Positions 55,391 through 64,000 of a DNA stretch of 64,000 nucleotides are shown here, in pieces. The translations under genes and the position numbers were made by a program. This DNA is from Brachybacterium endophyticum (lineage in GTDB: Bacteria > Actinomycetota > Actinomycetes > Actinomycetales > Dermabacteraceae): positions 124,001 to 188,000 of the forward strand of contig NZ_QFKX01000004.1 in assembly GCF_003130585.1 (NCBI RefSeq), in the 5' to 3' direction. Each line of letters begins with the position of its first letter. Within the stretch, counting starts at the first letter, position 1. A model generated the notes under the pieces. The model was not told the DNA's origin. It ran no database searches and worked only from the letters and a program-made list of their open reading frames with translations.

Positions 55391-56878
55391 TCAGTTGCCG
55401 GTGAGCTTCGCGCGCAGCGCGGCCAGAGCCTCATCGGAGGCCAGCGTGCCCTCGTCGGTCGGCGCCGACTGGTAGGAGGACTGAGCCGCCGCCGGGGCCG
55501 GCGAGGAGGTGCTCGTCTGCTGGGCGCCACCACCCTGCTCGGCCGACTCCTCGTCGGCCTTGATGGCGTCGGCGACCTGCTGCTTGTGAGCGGTCCAGCG
55601 CTCGTAGGCGGCCGCGTACTGGGCCTCCCACTCCTCGCGCTGGGCGTCGTAGCCCTCGAGCCACTCGTTGGTCTCCGGGTCGAAGCCCTCGGGGTACTTG
55701 TACTCGCCGTTCTCGTCGTAGTCGGCGGACATGCCGTACAGCGCCGGGTCGAAGGTCGAGTCGTCACCCTCGGGGTCGACACCCTCGTTGGCCTGCTTGA
55801 GCGAGAGCGAGATGCGGCGACGCTCGAGATCGATGTCGATGACCTTGACGAAGACGTCCTGGTCGACCGAGACGACCTGCTCGGGGAGGTCGACGTGGCG
55901 CTGGGCCAGCTCGGAGATGTGGACCAGGCCCTCGATGCCGTCCTCGACGCGGACGAAGGCGCCGAAGGGAACCAGCTTGGTGACCTTGCCGGGCACGACC
56001 TCGCCGATGGCGTGGGTGCGGGCGAACAGCTGCCACGGGTCCTCCTGGGTCGCCTTCAGCGACAGGGAGACGCGCTCACGGTCCATGTCGACGTCCAGGA
56101 CCTCGACCTTGACCTGCTGACCGACCTCGACGACCTCGCTCGGGTGGTCGATGTGCTTCCAGGACAGCTCGGAGACGTGCACGAGGCCGTCCACGCCGCC
56201 CAGGTCGACGAACGCACCGAAGTTGACGATCGAGGAGACGACGCCCTCGCGGACCTGGCCCTTCTGCAGGGTCTGCAGGAAGTCCGAGCGGACCGCGGAC
56301 TGGGTCTCCTCGAGGTAGGCGCGACGCGAGAGGACCACGTTGTTGCGGTTCTTGTCGAGCTCGATGATCTTCGCCTCGATCTCCTGGCCGACGTACGGCT
56401 GCAGGTCGCGCACGCGGCGCATCTCGACGAGGGAGGCGGGGAGGAAGCCACGCAGACCGATGTCGACGATGAGGCCACCCTTGACGACCTCGATGACGTG
56501 ACCGGTGACGACGCCCTCGTCCTCCTTGATCTGCTCGATCGTGCCCCAGGCGCGCTCGTACTGGGCGCGCTTCTTGGACAGGATCAGCCGACCCTCCTTG
56601 TCCTCCTTCTGGAGGACGAGCGCCTCGATCTCGTCGCCGACCTCGACGACCTCACCGGGGTCGACGTCGTGCTTGATGGACAGCTCGCGGGAGGGGATGA
56701 CGCCCTCGGTCTTGTAGCCGATGTCGAGCAGGACCTCATCGTGATCGACCTTCACCACGGTGCCCTCGACGATGTCACCATCGTTGAAGTACTTGATGGT
56801 CGAATCGATGGCGGCCATGATCTCATCGGCGTCACCGATGTCGTTGATGGCGATCTGGGGGGTCGTGGTCTCGGTCAT
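55391..56878 (-). CDS. rpsA: 30S ribosomal protein S1
   Basis: A 495-residue mRNA-binding ribosomal protein with four S1 domains (about 35-360), for example VVKVDHDEVLLDIGYKTEGVIPSREL and VNFGAFVDLGGVDGLVHVSEL. The C-terminal 130 residues are acidic, Tyr/Trp-rich then Gln/Ser/Ala-rich (YPEGFDPETNEWLEGYD), a variable tail as in other actinobacteria. The ATG at 56878 starts MTETT. A 199-base gap to polA should contain its promoter, but no clear -10 was recognised. Confidence 0.96.
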   Translation of the reverse strand: MTETTTPQIAINDIGDADEIMAAIDSTIKYFNDGDIVEGTVVKVDHDEVLLDIGYKTEGVIPSRELSIKHDVDPGEVVEVGDEIEALVLQKEDKEGRLILSKKRAQYERAWGTIEQIKEDEGVVTGHVIEVVKGGLIVDIGLRGFLPASLVEMRRVRDLQPYVGQEIEAKIIELDKNRNNVVLSRRAYLEETQSAVRSDFLQTLQKGQVREGVVSSIVNFGAFVDLGGVDGLVHVSELSWKHIDHPSEVVEVGQQVKVEVLDVDMDRERVSLSLKATQEDPWQLFARTHAIGEVVPGKVTKLVPFGAFVRVEDGIEGLVHISELAQRHVDLPEQVVSVDQDVFVKVIDIDLERRRISLSLKQANEGVDPEGDDSTFDPALYGMSADYDENGEYKYPEGFDPETNEWLEGYDAQREEWEAQYAAAYERWTAHKQQVADAIKADEESAEQGGGAQQTSTSSPAPAAAQSSYQSAPTDEGTLASDEALAALRAKLTGN

Positions 56879-57077
56879 GTAGGTCGGAACTCCGTCGGGA
56901 CAGATATGAGTGGGTGGACAAGCGGATGTCCGAACGCGCGTGCGCACAGACCCGTCAAGAGTACCAGCCTCCCCTGCGGCGTGCGAGGGCGTTCCCGGTG
57001 CGGAGCGGGTGCGCTGCGTCTCCCCGCGCGGCGCCTCCCGACCCCGTGCCGTCCTGCGCCGAGTCCGCGCGTCCCTC

Positions 57078-59795
57078 TCAGTGGGCCGCTTCGAGCCAGG
57101 TGCGTCCGACGCCCACGCCCACCGAGAGCGGGACCGAGATCTCGTAGGCGTCGCCCATCCCGGTGACCACCAGATCGCGCACCTGCTCGAGCTCGCCCGG
57201 GGCGACCTCGAGCACGAGCTCGTCGTGCACCTGCAGCAGGACGCGGCTGGCGACACCCGCCGCGCGCAGGTCCGCATCGACCCGCAGCATGGCGAGCTTG
57301 ATGATGTCCGCGGCGCTGCCCTGGATCGGGGAGTTCAGCGCGACCCGCTCGGCGTTCTCCCGCCGCTGACGGTTGTCACTGGTCAGGTCCGGCAGGTAGC
57401 GGCGTCGGCCCAGGATGGTCTGGGTGTACCCGACCTTCCTCGCCTGCTCGACGCTCTCGCGCAGGAAGTCGCGCACGCCGCCGAAGCGCTCGAAGTAGCC
57501 GTCGCGCAGCGCGGTGGCCTCCGCCTGGGAGATGCGCAGCTGCCGGGAGAGCCCGAAGGCGCTGAGCCCGTAGGCGAGCCCGTAGCTGACCGCCTTGGTC
57601 TTCGAGCGCATGGCGCCGTCGACCTGGTCGGGCTCGACGTCGAAGACGCGGGAGGCGACGAAGTTGTGCAGGTCCTCCCCCGAGCGGAACGCCTCGATCA
57701 GCCCCTCGTCGCCCGAGAGGTGCGCCATGATCCGCATCTCGATCTGCGAGTAGTCGGCGGTCAGCAGCTGCTCGTACCCCTCGGAGACCACGAAGGCGCC
57801 GCGGATGCGTCGACCCTCCTCGGTGCGCATGGGGATGTTCTGCAGGTTGGGGTTGTTCGAGGAGAGCCGACCGGTGGCCGCGATGTTCTGGTGGAAGGTG
57901 GTGTGGATGCGCGAGTCCTCGGCGATGAAGCGGCGCAGGGTCTCGATGATCTGACGCATCTTGGTGACGTCGCGGTGGGCGAGCAGATCCGCCAGGAACG
58001 GGTGCTGGGTCTTCTCGAACAGGTCGGTGAGGGTCTCGGCGTTGGTGCTGTACCCGGTCTTGGTCCGCCGTCCCTTGGGCATCTCGAGCCGCTCGTAGAG
58101 GACCTCCTGCAGCTGCTTGGGCGAGCCCAGGTTGATGCGGTCCCCGCCGATGTGGCTGAAGGCGGACTCGGCGACCTGCGTCTGCTGCCGCTCGTGCTCG
58201 GCGTCGAGCTCGGCGAGCACCGAGTCCTCGGCCTGGATGCCGACCGCCTCCATCTGACCGAGCACCTGGGCGAGCGGCAGCTCGAGATCGTCGTGCAGGG
58301 CCTGTGCCTCGTGCTCCTCGAGGTCCGCACGCAGCAGCGGCTCCAGGCGGTGCACCGCATGGGCGGCCCGGGCGAGGGCCTCGTCGGCCGCGGCGGATCC
58401 ACCGCCGTCCAGGTCGAGCGTCTGCTGGCTCCCGGAGGCGGTGGTCTCCAGCTCCTCCTGCAGATGGCGCATGACGAGCCCCGCGAGGTCGGTGGGGCGC
58501 TGGTCCGGACGGCACAGGAACTCGGCGAGCCCCAGATCGGTCCGCCAGCCGTCGACCTGCAGCCCACGGGGCGAGAGCTCGTGGACCGCGTACTTGGTGT
58601 CGTGGGCGGTCTTGGGGATCGAGCGGTCGCTCAGCCAGTTCGCGAGCGCCTGCTCCGCGTCCCCGTCGAGGTCCGTGAGGTCGAGGACCGCGAGATCGGT
58701 GGCGGTGGCCAGGGCGAGCCGGGTCGCCTCCCCCAGCCCCAGCTCCCAGCTGCCGTCGATCGCGAGCGCAGCACCGCCCGAGAAGGGACCCGACAGCGCG
58801 GTGGCGATCTCGGCGCCGCGGGGACGGACCAGCTCGGGCATCTCGACGTCGGCGGCCCCGGGCTCCTCGTCCGCGGCGCCCTCGGGCAGGAACACGGCCG
58901 GCAGGTCCCGGCGGATCGTGGGCCCGAAGGCGAGGTCGTCGAAGACCTCGTTGACGGCCGCCCGGTCGCCGCGGCCCAGCGTGAAGACGATGTCGTCGTC
59001 GGGCAGCTCGAGATCCGTCACGGCGGCGTTCATGACGCGGTTGCGGCGCACGTCCTCGACGTGGTCGCGCAGGGACTGCCCGGCCTTGCCGGTGATCTCC
59101 TCGGCGTGCTCCAGCAGACCCTCGAGGGAGCCGTACTTCCCGAGCCACTTCGCGGCGGTCTTGGGGCCCACACCGGGCACGCCGGACAGGTTGTCCGCGC
59201 TCTCGCCCACCAGGGCCGCGAGGTCCGGGTAGTGCTCGGGGTCGACCTGGTACTTCTCCTGGACCGCGGCAGGATCCATGCGGCGCAGCTCGGTGACGCC
59301 CTTGACCGGCTGCAGCAGGGTGACGCCGGGCCCCACCAGCTGGAGCGCGTCACGATCGCTGGAGACGATGAGCGCCTCCTGACCCCGGCTGCGCATGCGG
59401 GTGGCGAGGGAGGCGATGATGTCGTCGGCCTCGTAGTCGGGGACCTCGAGCCAGCTCACCCCGAGCGCGTCCAGCGTCTTCTGGATCAGCGCGATCTGGC
59501 CGATGAACTGCTGCGGCGTCTCCTCGCGCCCGGCCTTGTACTGGTCGTAGATCCGGTCACGGAAGGTGCCGCCGGCCATGTCGAAGGCGACCGCCACGTG
59601 CGTGGGCTGCTCGGAGGCGACCACGTTGAACAGCATCCGGGCGAAGCCGTAGACGGCGTTCGTCGACTGCCCGCGACCGTCCGTGAACCCGTCGGCCGGG
59701 AGCGCGAAGAAGGCACGGAAGGCCATCGCATGGCCGTCGATGAGAAGGAGCCGGGTCGGGGCCGCGGCGTTGCCGGGATGCTCACTCGAGGTCAT
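57078..59795 (-). CDS. polA: DNA polymerase I
   Basis: A 905-residue polymerase. The 5' nuclease domain (about 1-300) shows LLIDGHAMAFRAFF, YEADDIIASLA, VSSDRDALQL and GESADNLSGVPGVGPKTA. The middle region (about 310-500) lacks the DxE motif and is probably an inactive proofreading fold, as in other actinobacteria. The polymerase domain carries LLTADYSQIEMRIMAHLSGD, KTKAVSYGLAYGLSAFGL and LQVHDELVLEV. GAGACT six bases before the ATG suggests leaderless expression. It is divergent from the thioesterase gene. Confidence 0.97.
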   Translation of the reverse strand: MTSSEHPGNAAAPTRLLLIDGHAMAFRAFFALPADGFTDGRGQSTNAVYGFARMLFNVVASEQPTHVAVAFDMAGGTFRDRIYDQYKAGREETPQQFIGQIALIQKTLDALGVSWLEVPDYEADDIIASLATRMRSRGQEALIVSSDRDALQLVGPGVTLLQPVKGVTELRRMDPAAVQEKYQVDPEHYPDLAALVGESADNLSGVPGVGPKTAAKWLGKYGSLEGLLEHAEEITGKAGQSLRDHVEDVRRNRVMNAAVTDLELPDDDIVFTLGRGDRAAVNEVFDDLAFGPTIRRDLPAVFLPEGAADEEPGAADVEMPELVRPRGAEIATALSGPFSGGAALAIDGSWELGLGEATRLALATATDLAVLDLTDLDGDAEQALANWLSDRSIPKTAHDTKYAVHELSPRGLQVDGWRTDLGLAEFLCRPDQRPTDLAGLVMRHLQEELETTASGSQQTLDLDGGGSAAADEALARAAHAVHRLEPLLRADLEEHEAQALHDDLELPLAQVLGQMEAVGIQAEDSVLAELDAEHERQQTQVAESAFSHIGGDRINLGSPKQLQEVLYERLEMPKGRRTKTGYSTNAETLTDLFEKTQHPFLADLLAHRDVTKMRQIIETLRRFIAEDSRIHTTFHQNIAATGRLSSNNPNLQNIPMRTEEGRRIRGAFVVSEGYEQLLTADYSQIEMRIMAHLSGDEGLIEAFRSGEDLHNFVASRVFDVEPDQVDGAMRSKTKAVSYGLAYGLSAFGLSRQLRISQAEATALRDGYFERFGGVRDFLRESVEQARKVGYTQTILGRRRYLPDLTSDNRQRRENAERVALNSPIQGSAADIIKLAMLRVDADLRAAGVASRVLLQVHDELVLEVAPGELEQVRDLVVTGMGDAYEISVPLSVGVGVGRTWLEAAH

Positions 59796-59801
59796 GGTCC
59801 A

Positions 59802-59807
59802 AGTCTC
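59802..59807 (-). promoter_or_regulatory. possible -10 box (GAGACT) for polA
   Basis: On the minus strand GAGACT, one base from TAGACT, then six bases TGGACC and the ATG at 59795. Confidence 0.4.
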
Positions 59808-59925
59808 GCACGCGCGGGGGACGCCCGCCCGGCCGCTCCCCCGGGTCCACGCCCTGGGCGCTCGCCTCGGCCGGACCGTGCTCACGCGCCTCCTGCTGCG
59901 ACGTGTGCTGTGGCACGCTGGGGAC

Positions 59926-60435
59926 ATGACCTCCTCCGATCCCGTCTCCGCTCCCTCCGCCGACCCTGCGGCGCCCGCCGCCGACGGCGCACCGCTCGAC
60001 ATCCTCGGCCCCGATCCCGACATCAGTCGGGCCGACGCCGTGCTGCAGGGGACCCTCGCCGAACGCCTGGGGATCCGGTGCCTGCGCCTGGCGGCCGACG
60101 GCGGCGAGATGACGATGCCGGTCGAGGGCAACACGCAGCCGGCCGCGCTGCTGCACGGCGGGGCGACCATCGCGCTCGCGGAGACCATCGCCTCGATGGC
60201 GGCGTACGTGCAGGCCCGCACCGTCCACGGGGCCGGTGCCCAGGCGGTGGGCACGTCGGTCTCGGCGACGCACCACCGATCGGGCCGCCGCGGCCTGGTC
60301 ACCGCACACTGCAGCGCGCTGCACCTGGGGCGGCAGGTCGCGTCCTACCTGGTGGAGGTCCGCGACGAGGACGAGCGCCTGCTCTCGACGGTCCAGGTGT
60401 CCACGATGCTGCTGGCGCCGCGCCCGGCGTCCTGA
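59926..60435 (+). CDS. PaaI-family hotdog thioesterase
   Basis: A 169-residue hotdog-fold acyl-CoA thioesterase. After a Pro/Ala-rich N-terminus of about 30 residues, QPAALLHGGATIALAETIAS (about 87-106) carries the family HGG motif and catalytic-helix residues, and GLVTAHCSALHLGRQVASYLVEV forms the later strands. It is close to the 1,4-dihydroxy-2-naphthoyl-CoA/phenylacetyl-CoA thioesterase group; the substrate is unknown. It lies between polA and the solute-binding protein gene, as the corresponding thioesterase does in mycobacteria. Confidence 0.9.
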   Translation: MTSSDPVSAPSADPAAPAADGAPLDILGPDPDISRADAVLQGTLAERLGIRCLRLAADGGEMTMPVEGNTQPAALLHGGATIALAETIASMAAYVQARTVHGAGAQAVGTSVSATHHRSGRRGLVTAHCSALHLGRQVASYLVEVRDEDERLLSTVQVSTMLLAPRPAS

Positions 60436-60442
60436 TCCGCGG

Positions 60443-61810
60443 TCAGTCGCCGGCGAGCTCGAAGTCGGTCGCCTGGGGAGAGCCGATAGCGCCGCTCTCG
60501 GAGTAGTCGAAGCTGCGCAGCTGGCCGCTGACCAGATCCCTGTCCTCACCGAGGGCGAGGTCACCGCTGGCGCACCGGTAGGCGATCGAGGGCGTCTCCC
60601 CCACCTGCTGCTGGGAGCTCAGCTCGGTGGTGCACGCCTCGAGGCTCGTGCACTCCTCGCTGCCGGTGAGCACGCCCGGGACGGCCCCCGCGATGGTCGC
60701 CCCCTCGAGGCTCTGCGCCTGCCGCGCCGCGAGGCAGATCAGCGCCAGGCTGTCGTAGGCCTGGGTGGCCGCGGCCATCCCGGGAGGCCCCAGCTCCAGC
60801 AGCGAGGAGTCGCGGTTGAGCATCCACAGTCGGAAGGTCTCCGGGACGGGGCCACCCGCCTGCAGACCGCTCGCACCGGACAGCGCGTCCTTGGGCAGAT
60901 GGTCCTGCGCATGGTCACGGACGGCGGGGCCCACGAGGCGCACCGCGATCTCGATCTCCGGGCGTCCGCGATCGTCGGCGATCTCGGTGTGCAGAGCACG
61001 CAGGAGGTCGGTGGTCTCCGCCCCACCGGTGAGGACGAGCATCGCGGGCTTCGCCTTCGCGATCGCCCTCGCCCTGCCTGCCACGTCCCCGAGCTCGCCC
61101 TCGCCGTAGGTCTTCTCCAGGACCAGCTTCGCGCCCTTGGGGCGCCCCTGGGCCACCAGCTGGTCGCGCAGGTCGTTCGAGGCCTCGTCGTCGGTGCCCA
61201 GGAAGGCGATCGTGCCGGGTTCGCCCCCGCGGTCCTTCGGGTCGGTCCCGACGGCCTCCTCGACGAGGACGGTGGCCACGGCCTCCTGGGTGGGCGCCAG
61301 GCGGAAGAGCAGTCCGGCGTCGCCGCCCTCGGCCCGCACCCGGGTGGAGCTCGAGGTCGGGGAGAGGATCACCATGCCGGTGGCCGCGATGTCCGGCAGG
61401 GCGTCGACGAGCTGGGCGTCGTCGACGGCGAGGATCAGGGCGCTCGCGCCCTCCCCGTCCGGCCCGAGCTCCTTCGCGACGGCTCCGAGGTCCTCGTCCG
61501 CGTGCTCGACCACGTGCGGATCGAACAGCTCGACGTCGCGTCCGAAGACACCGCCGTCGTAGTTGATCTCGCGGATCCCCTCCGCGACGGCGTCCTCGAC
61601 CTGCCGGCGGACGTCCCCGACCGGCCCCAGGGAGGTGGTGACCAGTGCGATCCGCAGCGGGTCCTCGGGAGCGGCGTCCGTGGGCGGGCCCTCACCGGAC
61701 GCCGGGTCCGTGGGCTTCGAGGGATCGTCGGTCCGACAGCCGACCAGCGTGGACGCCCCGAGGACGCTCGCGCCGAGACCGCGCACGAGGGTGCGCCGGG
61801 AAAGGCTCAT
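60443..61810 (-). CDS. orphan branched-chain-amino-acid-type solute-binding lipoprotein
   Basis: A 455-residue periplasmic-binding-fold type I protein. The signal has SRRTLVRGLG (Arg pair at 5-6) and the lipobox LVGC with Cys25, followed by a Pro/Asp/Ser linker, so it is exported, perhaps by Tat, and anchored in the membrane. The mature domain resembles LivJ-like receptors: LVTTSLGPVGDVRRQVEDAV, LSPTSSST and IAFLGTDDE. No permease or ATPase gene is nearby. It stands 67 bases after the ANTAR regulator gene on the same strand, with GGGAG before its ATG. A sensing role is possible but unproved. Confidence 0.88.
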   Translation of the reverse strand: MSLSRRTLVRGLGASVLGASTLVGCRTDDPSKPTDPASGEGPPTDAAPEDPLRIALVTTSLGPVGDVRRQVEDAVAEGIREINYDGGVFGRDVELFDPHVVEHADEDLGAVAKELGPDGEGASALILAVDDAQLVDALPDIAATGMVILSPTSSSTRVRAEGGDAGLLFRLAPTQEAVATVLVEEAVGTDPKDRGGEPGTIAFLGTDDEASNDLRDQLVAQGRPKGAKLVLEKTYGEGELGDVAGRARAIAKAKPAMLVLTGGAETTDLLRALHTEIADDRGRPEIEIAVRLVGPAVRDHAQDHLPKDALSGASGLQAGGPVPETFRLWMLNRDSSLLELGPPGMAAATQAYDSLALICLAARQAQSLEGATIAGAVPGVLTGSEECTSLEACTTELSSQQQVGETPSIAYRCASGDLALGEDRDLVSGQLRSFDYSESGAIGSPQATDFELAGD

Positions 61811-61877
61811 CGACGTCTCCCTCGCGTCAGGGGCCGCGCCCGGCCCTCCCGGTGTCGGGCCGCGGGCCCGGCCCCGC

Positions 61878-62537
61878 TCAGTCCTTGCCGCGCCCGCCGA
61901 GCTGGTCGACGACGGCGTCGGCGACCTCGCGCATGGTCAGACGGCGGTCCATGGAGGTCTTCTGGATCCAGCGGAAGGCCTCGGGCTCGCTCAGGCCCAT
62001 GTTCGACTGCAGCAGCCCCTTGGCGCGGTCCACGCGCTTGCGGGTCTCGAAGCGCTCGCCGAGGTCCTCGATCTCGTTCTCGAGCTCGACGATCTGCGCG
62101 TGGCGGGAGATCGCGATCTCGATGGCGGGCAGCAGGTCCGCCGCGGTGAAGGGCTTGACGACGTACGCCATGGCGCCGGCGTCGCGGGCGCGCTCGACGA
62201 GCTCGCCCTGCGAGAACGCGGTGAGCATGACGACCGGGGCCAGGTTGTCCTCGCCGATCTTCTCGGCCGCGGTGACGCCGTCGGCCTTGGGCATCTTGAC
62301 GTCGAGGACCACCACGTCGGGGCGCAGCTCGCGGGTCTTCTCGACCGCGCTGACGCCGTCGCCCACCGCCGCGACGACCTCGAAGCCGGCCTCGGTCAGG
62401 GTCTCGACGATGTCCATCCGGATGAGGCTCTCGTCCTCGGCGACGACCGCGGTGCGCGTCCCCTTCACCGGGGCCTCCTCGGCAGCTGCGGCGGAGTCGA
62501 GGTCCTCGGGGACCTCTGCGGGGGTGACGTCGTTCAT
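61878..62537 (-). CDS. pdtaR: ANTAR-domain response regulator, PdtaR type
   Basis: A 219-residue regulator. The receiver domain (about 25-145) has acidic residues AEDESLIRMD, phosphoacceptor Asp in VVVLDVKMPKADG, and conserved Thr and Lys in MLTAFS and VVKPF. The C-terminal ANTAR domain (about 150-210; RKRVDRAKGLLQSNMGLSEPEAFRWIQKTSMDRR) binds paired RNA hairpins to cause antitermination. Context with polA and pyk matches mycobacterial Rv1626. Its histidine kinase PdtaS is not in the window. Confidence 0.93.
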   Translation of the reverse strand: MNDVTPAEVPEDLDSAAAAEEAPVKGTRTAVVAEDESLIRMDIVETLTEAGFEVVAAVGDGVSAVEKTRELRPDVVVLDVKMPKADGVTAAEKIGEDNLAPVVMLTAFSQGELVERARDAGAMAYVVKPFTAADLLPAIEIAISRHAQIVELENEIEDLGERFETRKRVDRAKGLLQSNMGLSEPEAFRWIQKTSMDRRLTMREVADAVVDQLGGRGKD

Positions 62538-62648
62538 GGGGGTGGCGCTCGCTTCCTGTGGCTCGCTGACGGGACCTGCCCGGTCAGCGCTGATGCATGC
62601 GGGGGCGACGCGCTTCCGGACCCGTCCGGCGCGTGCCGCCCACGCGTT

Positions 62649-62654
62649 ATCCTA
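62649..62654 (-). promoter_or_regulatory. probable -10 box (TAGGAT) for pdtaR
   Basis: TAGGAT on the minus strand about 112 bases before the pdtaR start. No strong -35 is visible. The long leader could carry control elements, but none was recognised. Confidence 0.4.
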
Positions 62655-62772
62655 GACCAGCCGCTTCGGCGGGGACGTGCGTGAGCGGTCACAGCCGGGG
62701 CTCCGGCGAGCAGCGTCACGTCATGGGCCGACGGCCCGGGGCCGGGTCCGAGGACCTGCCCCGTGACCACAG

Positions 62773-62855
62773 GCCGGGTTGGCGGAATGGTAGACGCGGC
62801 GCACTCAAAATGCGCTGTCCGCAAGGGCGTGCGGGTTCGAGTCCCGCACCCGGCA
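62773..62855 (+). tRNA. tRNA-Leu (anticodon CAA)
   Basis: 83 bases form a class II tRNA: acceptor GCCGGGT/ACCCGGC with discriminator A, anticodon stem GCGCA/TGCGC with loop CTCAAAA (anticodon CAA at 62806-62808), a long variable arm (TGTCCGCAAGGGCGT region) and T-loop TTCGAGT. The CCA end is not encoded. Confidence 0.96.
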
Positions 62856-62861
62856 CGCATG

Positions 62862-62901
62862 CAGCAGGGCCCGCACCGACCGGTCGGTGCGGGCCCTGCT
62901 G
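62862..62901. terminator. 40-bp perfect palindrome between tRNA-Leu and pyk
   Basis: 20-bp arms (62862-62881 and 62882-62901) are exactly complementary. It begins seven bases after tRNA-Leu and ends 39 bases before the opposing pyk stop, serving as bidirectional terminator. Confidence 0.85.
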
Positions 62902-62940
62902 ACGTGGTTCGAGCGGCTGGAGCGGCTCGAGGAGCTGGTC

Positions 62941-64000
62941 TCAGCTCTCGTTGGTCCCCGAGGCGATGCTGTCGGCCTCGATGCGCGCGGACTCGGCGCC
63001 GTCCAGGTCGCCGATGCGGTGCACGCGCAGCGTGTTGGTCGACCCGTGGACGCCGGGGGGCGATCCGGCCGCGACGATCACCAGGTCGTTCTTCTGCAGA
63101 CCCTTGTGCTCGCGCAGCAGCTCGTCGACCACCATGACCATCTCGTCGGTGTCCTTCTGCATCGGGACCAGATGGGCCTCGATGCCCCAGGACAGCGAGA
63201 GCTGATGGCGCACGTGCTCGTAGGGGGTGAGGGCGAGCAGGGGGATGTTCGGGCGCAGACGGGCCAGGCGCCGGGCGGTGTCGCCGGACTCGGTGAAGGT
63301 CACCAGGTACTGCGCGGAGAGCTGACCGCCGATCTCCGCCGCGGCGCGGGTGATGGCGCCGCCGCGGGTGTGCGGGATGGTGCCCAGCGGCAGGATCCGG
63401 TCGGCGCCGTTCTCCTCCGTGTTGGTGACGATGCGCGCCATGGTGCGCACGGCCTCGAAGGGGTACTTGCCCACGCTGGTCTCGCCCGAGAGCATGACCG
63501 CGTCGGCGCCGTCGAGGATCGCGTTGGCGCAGTCGGAGGCCTCGGCGCGGGTGGGGCGGGGGCTCTCGATCATCGACTCGAGCACCTGCGTGGCGACGAT
63601 GACCGGCTTGGCGTTGCGACGGGCGAGCTCGATCGCGCGCTTCTGCACGAGCGGGACCTGCTCGAGCGGGAGCTCGACGCCGAGGTCGCCGCGCGCGACC
63701 ATGATGCCGTCGAAGGCACCCACGATCGCCCGCAGGGCGCGCACGGCCTGGGGCTTCTCGATCTTCGCGACGACCGGGACCCGGCGGCCCTCCTCCTGCA
63801 TGATGCGCAGGACGTCGTCCATGTCGTGCGCGTCGCGCACGAAGGACAGCGCGACCAGGTCGCAGCCGAGGTTCAGCCCCCAGCGCAGGTCGGCGATGTC
63901 CTTCTCGCTCATCGCGGGGACGGAGACGGCGACGCCCGGCAGGTTGATGCCCTTGTGGTTCGAGACCGGTCCGGGGACCTCGACGATCGTGCGCACCTCG
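62941..64000 (-). CDS. pyk: pyruvate kinase (5' end beyond the window)
   Basis: The C-terminal 353 or so codons of pyruvate kinase; the reading frame is still open at the window edge. Visible are SEKDIADLRWGLNLGCDLVALSFVR, the catalytic MVARGDLGVELPLEQVP and EASDCANAILDGADAVMLSGETSVGKYP with the metal and substrate residues, and a C-terminal regulatory domain (AAEIGGQLSAQYLVTFTESGDTARRLARLRP). It makes pyruvate and ATP at the end of glycolysis. The missing N-terminus should hold about 120 residues. Confidence 0.96.
   Translation of the reverse strand, partial: EVRTIVEVPGPVSNHKGINLPGVAVSVPAMSEKDIADLRWGLNLGCDLVALSFVRDAHDMDDVLRIMQEEGRRVPVVAKIEKPQAVRALRAIVGAFDGIMVARGDLGVELPLEQVPLVQKRAIELARRNAKPVIVATQVLESMIESPRPTRAEASDCANAILDGADAVMLSGETSVGKYPFEAVRTMARIVTNTEENGADRILPLGTIPHTRGGAITRAAAEIGGQLSAQYLVTFTESGDTARRLARLRPNIPLLALTPYEHVRHQLSLSWGIEAHLVPMQKDTDEMVMVVDELLREHKGLQKNDLVIVAAGSPPGVHGSTNTLRVHRIGDLDGAESARIEADSIASGTNES

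Noticed and set aside
56910-60506. A very long (about 1200 codons) plus-strand frame across polA
   Set aside because: Antisense of polA with repetitive Gly/Val/Arg/Asp composition; no motif, and it crosses the real plus-strand thioesterase gene in another frame.

Overview
The window is strongly GC-rich, densely coded, single-chromosome type DNA from an actinobacterium. The evidence is the set of actinobacterial hallmarks: WhiA, OpcA, a GarA-type FHA protein beside two MerR regulators, a PdtaR-type ANTAR regulator next to polA and pyk, a cmk-der fusion, many GTG starts, and many genes whose -10 box sits only 6-7 bases before the start codon (leaderless promoters). Gene order and content fit Micrococcales, perhaps a Brachybacterium-like Dermabacteraceae member; the genus is an inference from memory of gene order, not a search result.

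Layout. 1-2.3 kb: a Gfo/Idh/MocA dehydrogenase and a sugar isomerase (sugar/inositol catabolism). 2.4-8.6 kb: small regulatory and accessory genes (TIGR03085 protein, RNA methyltransferase, orphan ParA, two MerR regulators, FHA protein, tRNA-Pro(GGG), a DUF4287 protein, a universal stress protein). 8.6-17.7 kb: purU, a NarL-type two-component system, a membrane acyltransferase, a carbohydrate ABC importer without its own ATPase, a NUDIX hydrolase. 17.7-24.0 kb: cmk-der, tyrA, rluB, parA, xerD, a conserved locus from which scpA/scpB are missing. 24.0-36 kb: central carbon metabolism. ctaB lies divergent from tkt-tal-zwf-opcA/pgl (pentose phosphate pathway, with OpcA and 6-phosphogluconolactonase fused in one frame), which converges on the gap-pgk-tpiA-secG operon.

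35.8-49.4 kb: whiA-yvcK-rapZ, then uvrC-uvrA, an MBL hydrolase coupled to a family-A DNA polymerase, uvrB and coaE. 49.5-56.9 kb: a TRIC-type channel, a tightly overlapping shikimate operon aroC-aroK-aroB-aroD, a HAD-IIA phosphatase and rpsA. 57-64 kb: polA, a hotdog thioesterase, an orphan Tat/lipoprotein solute-binding protein, PdtaR, tRNA-Leu(CAA), and the 3' part of pyk, which is cut by the window edge.

No CRISPR array, prophage, insertion sequence, toxin-antitoxin pair or biosynthetic cluster was seen. The region is mostly conserved core genome. The most unusual points are the OpcA-Pgl fusion, the membrane acyltransferase that lacks a stop at the end of its domain and runs 285 bases antisense into an ABC permease gene, the absent scpAB, the altered P-loop of RapZ, and the leaderless promoters, in one case with the upstream gene's TAG stop codon forming part of the -10 box.
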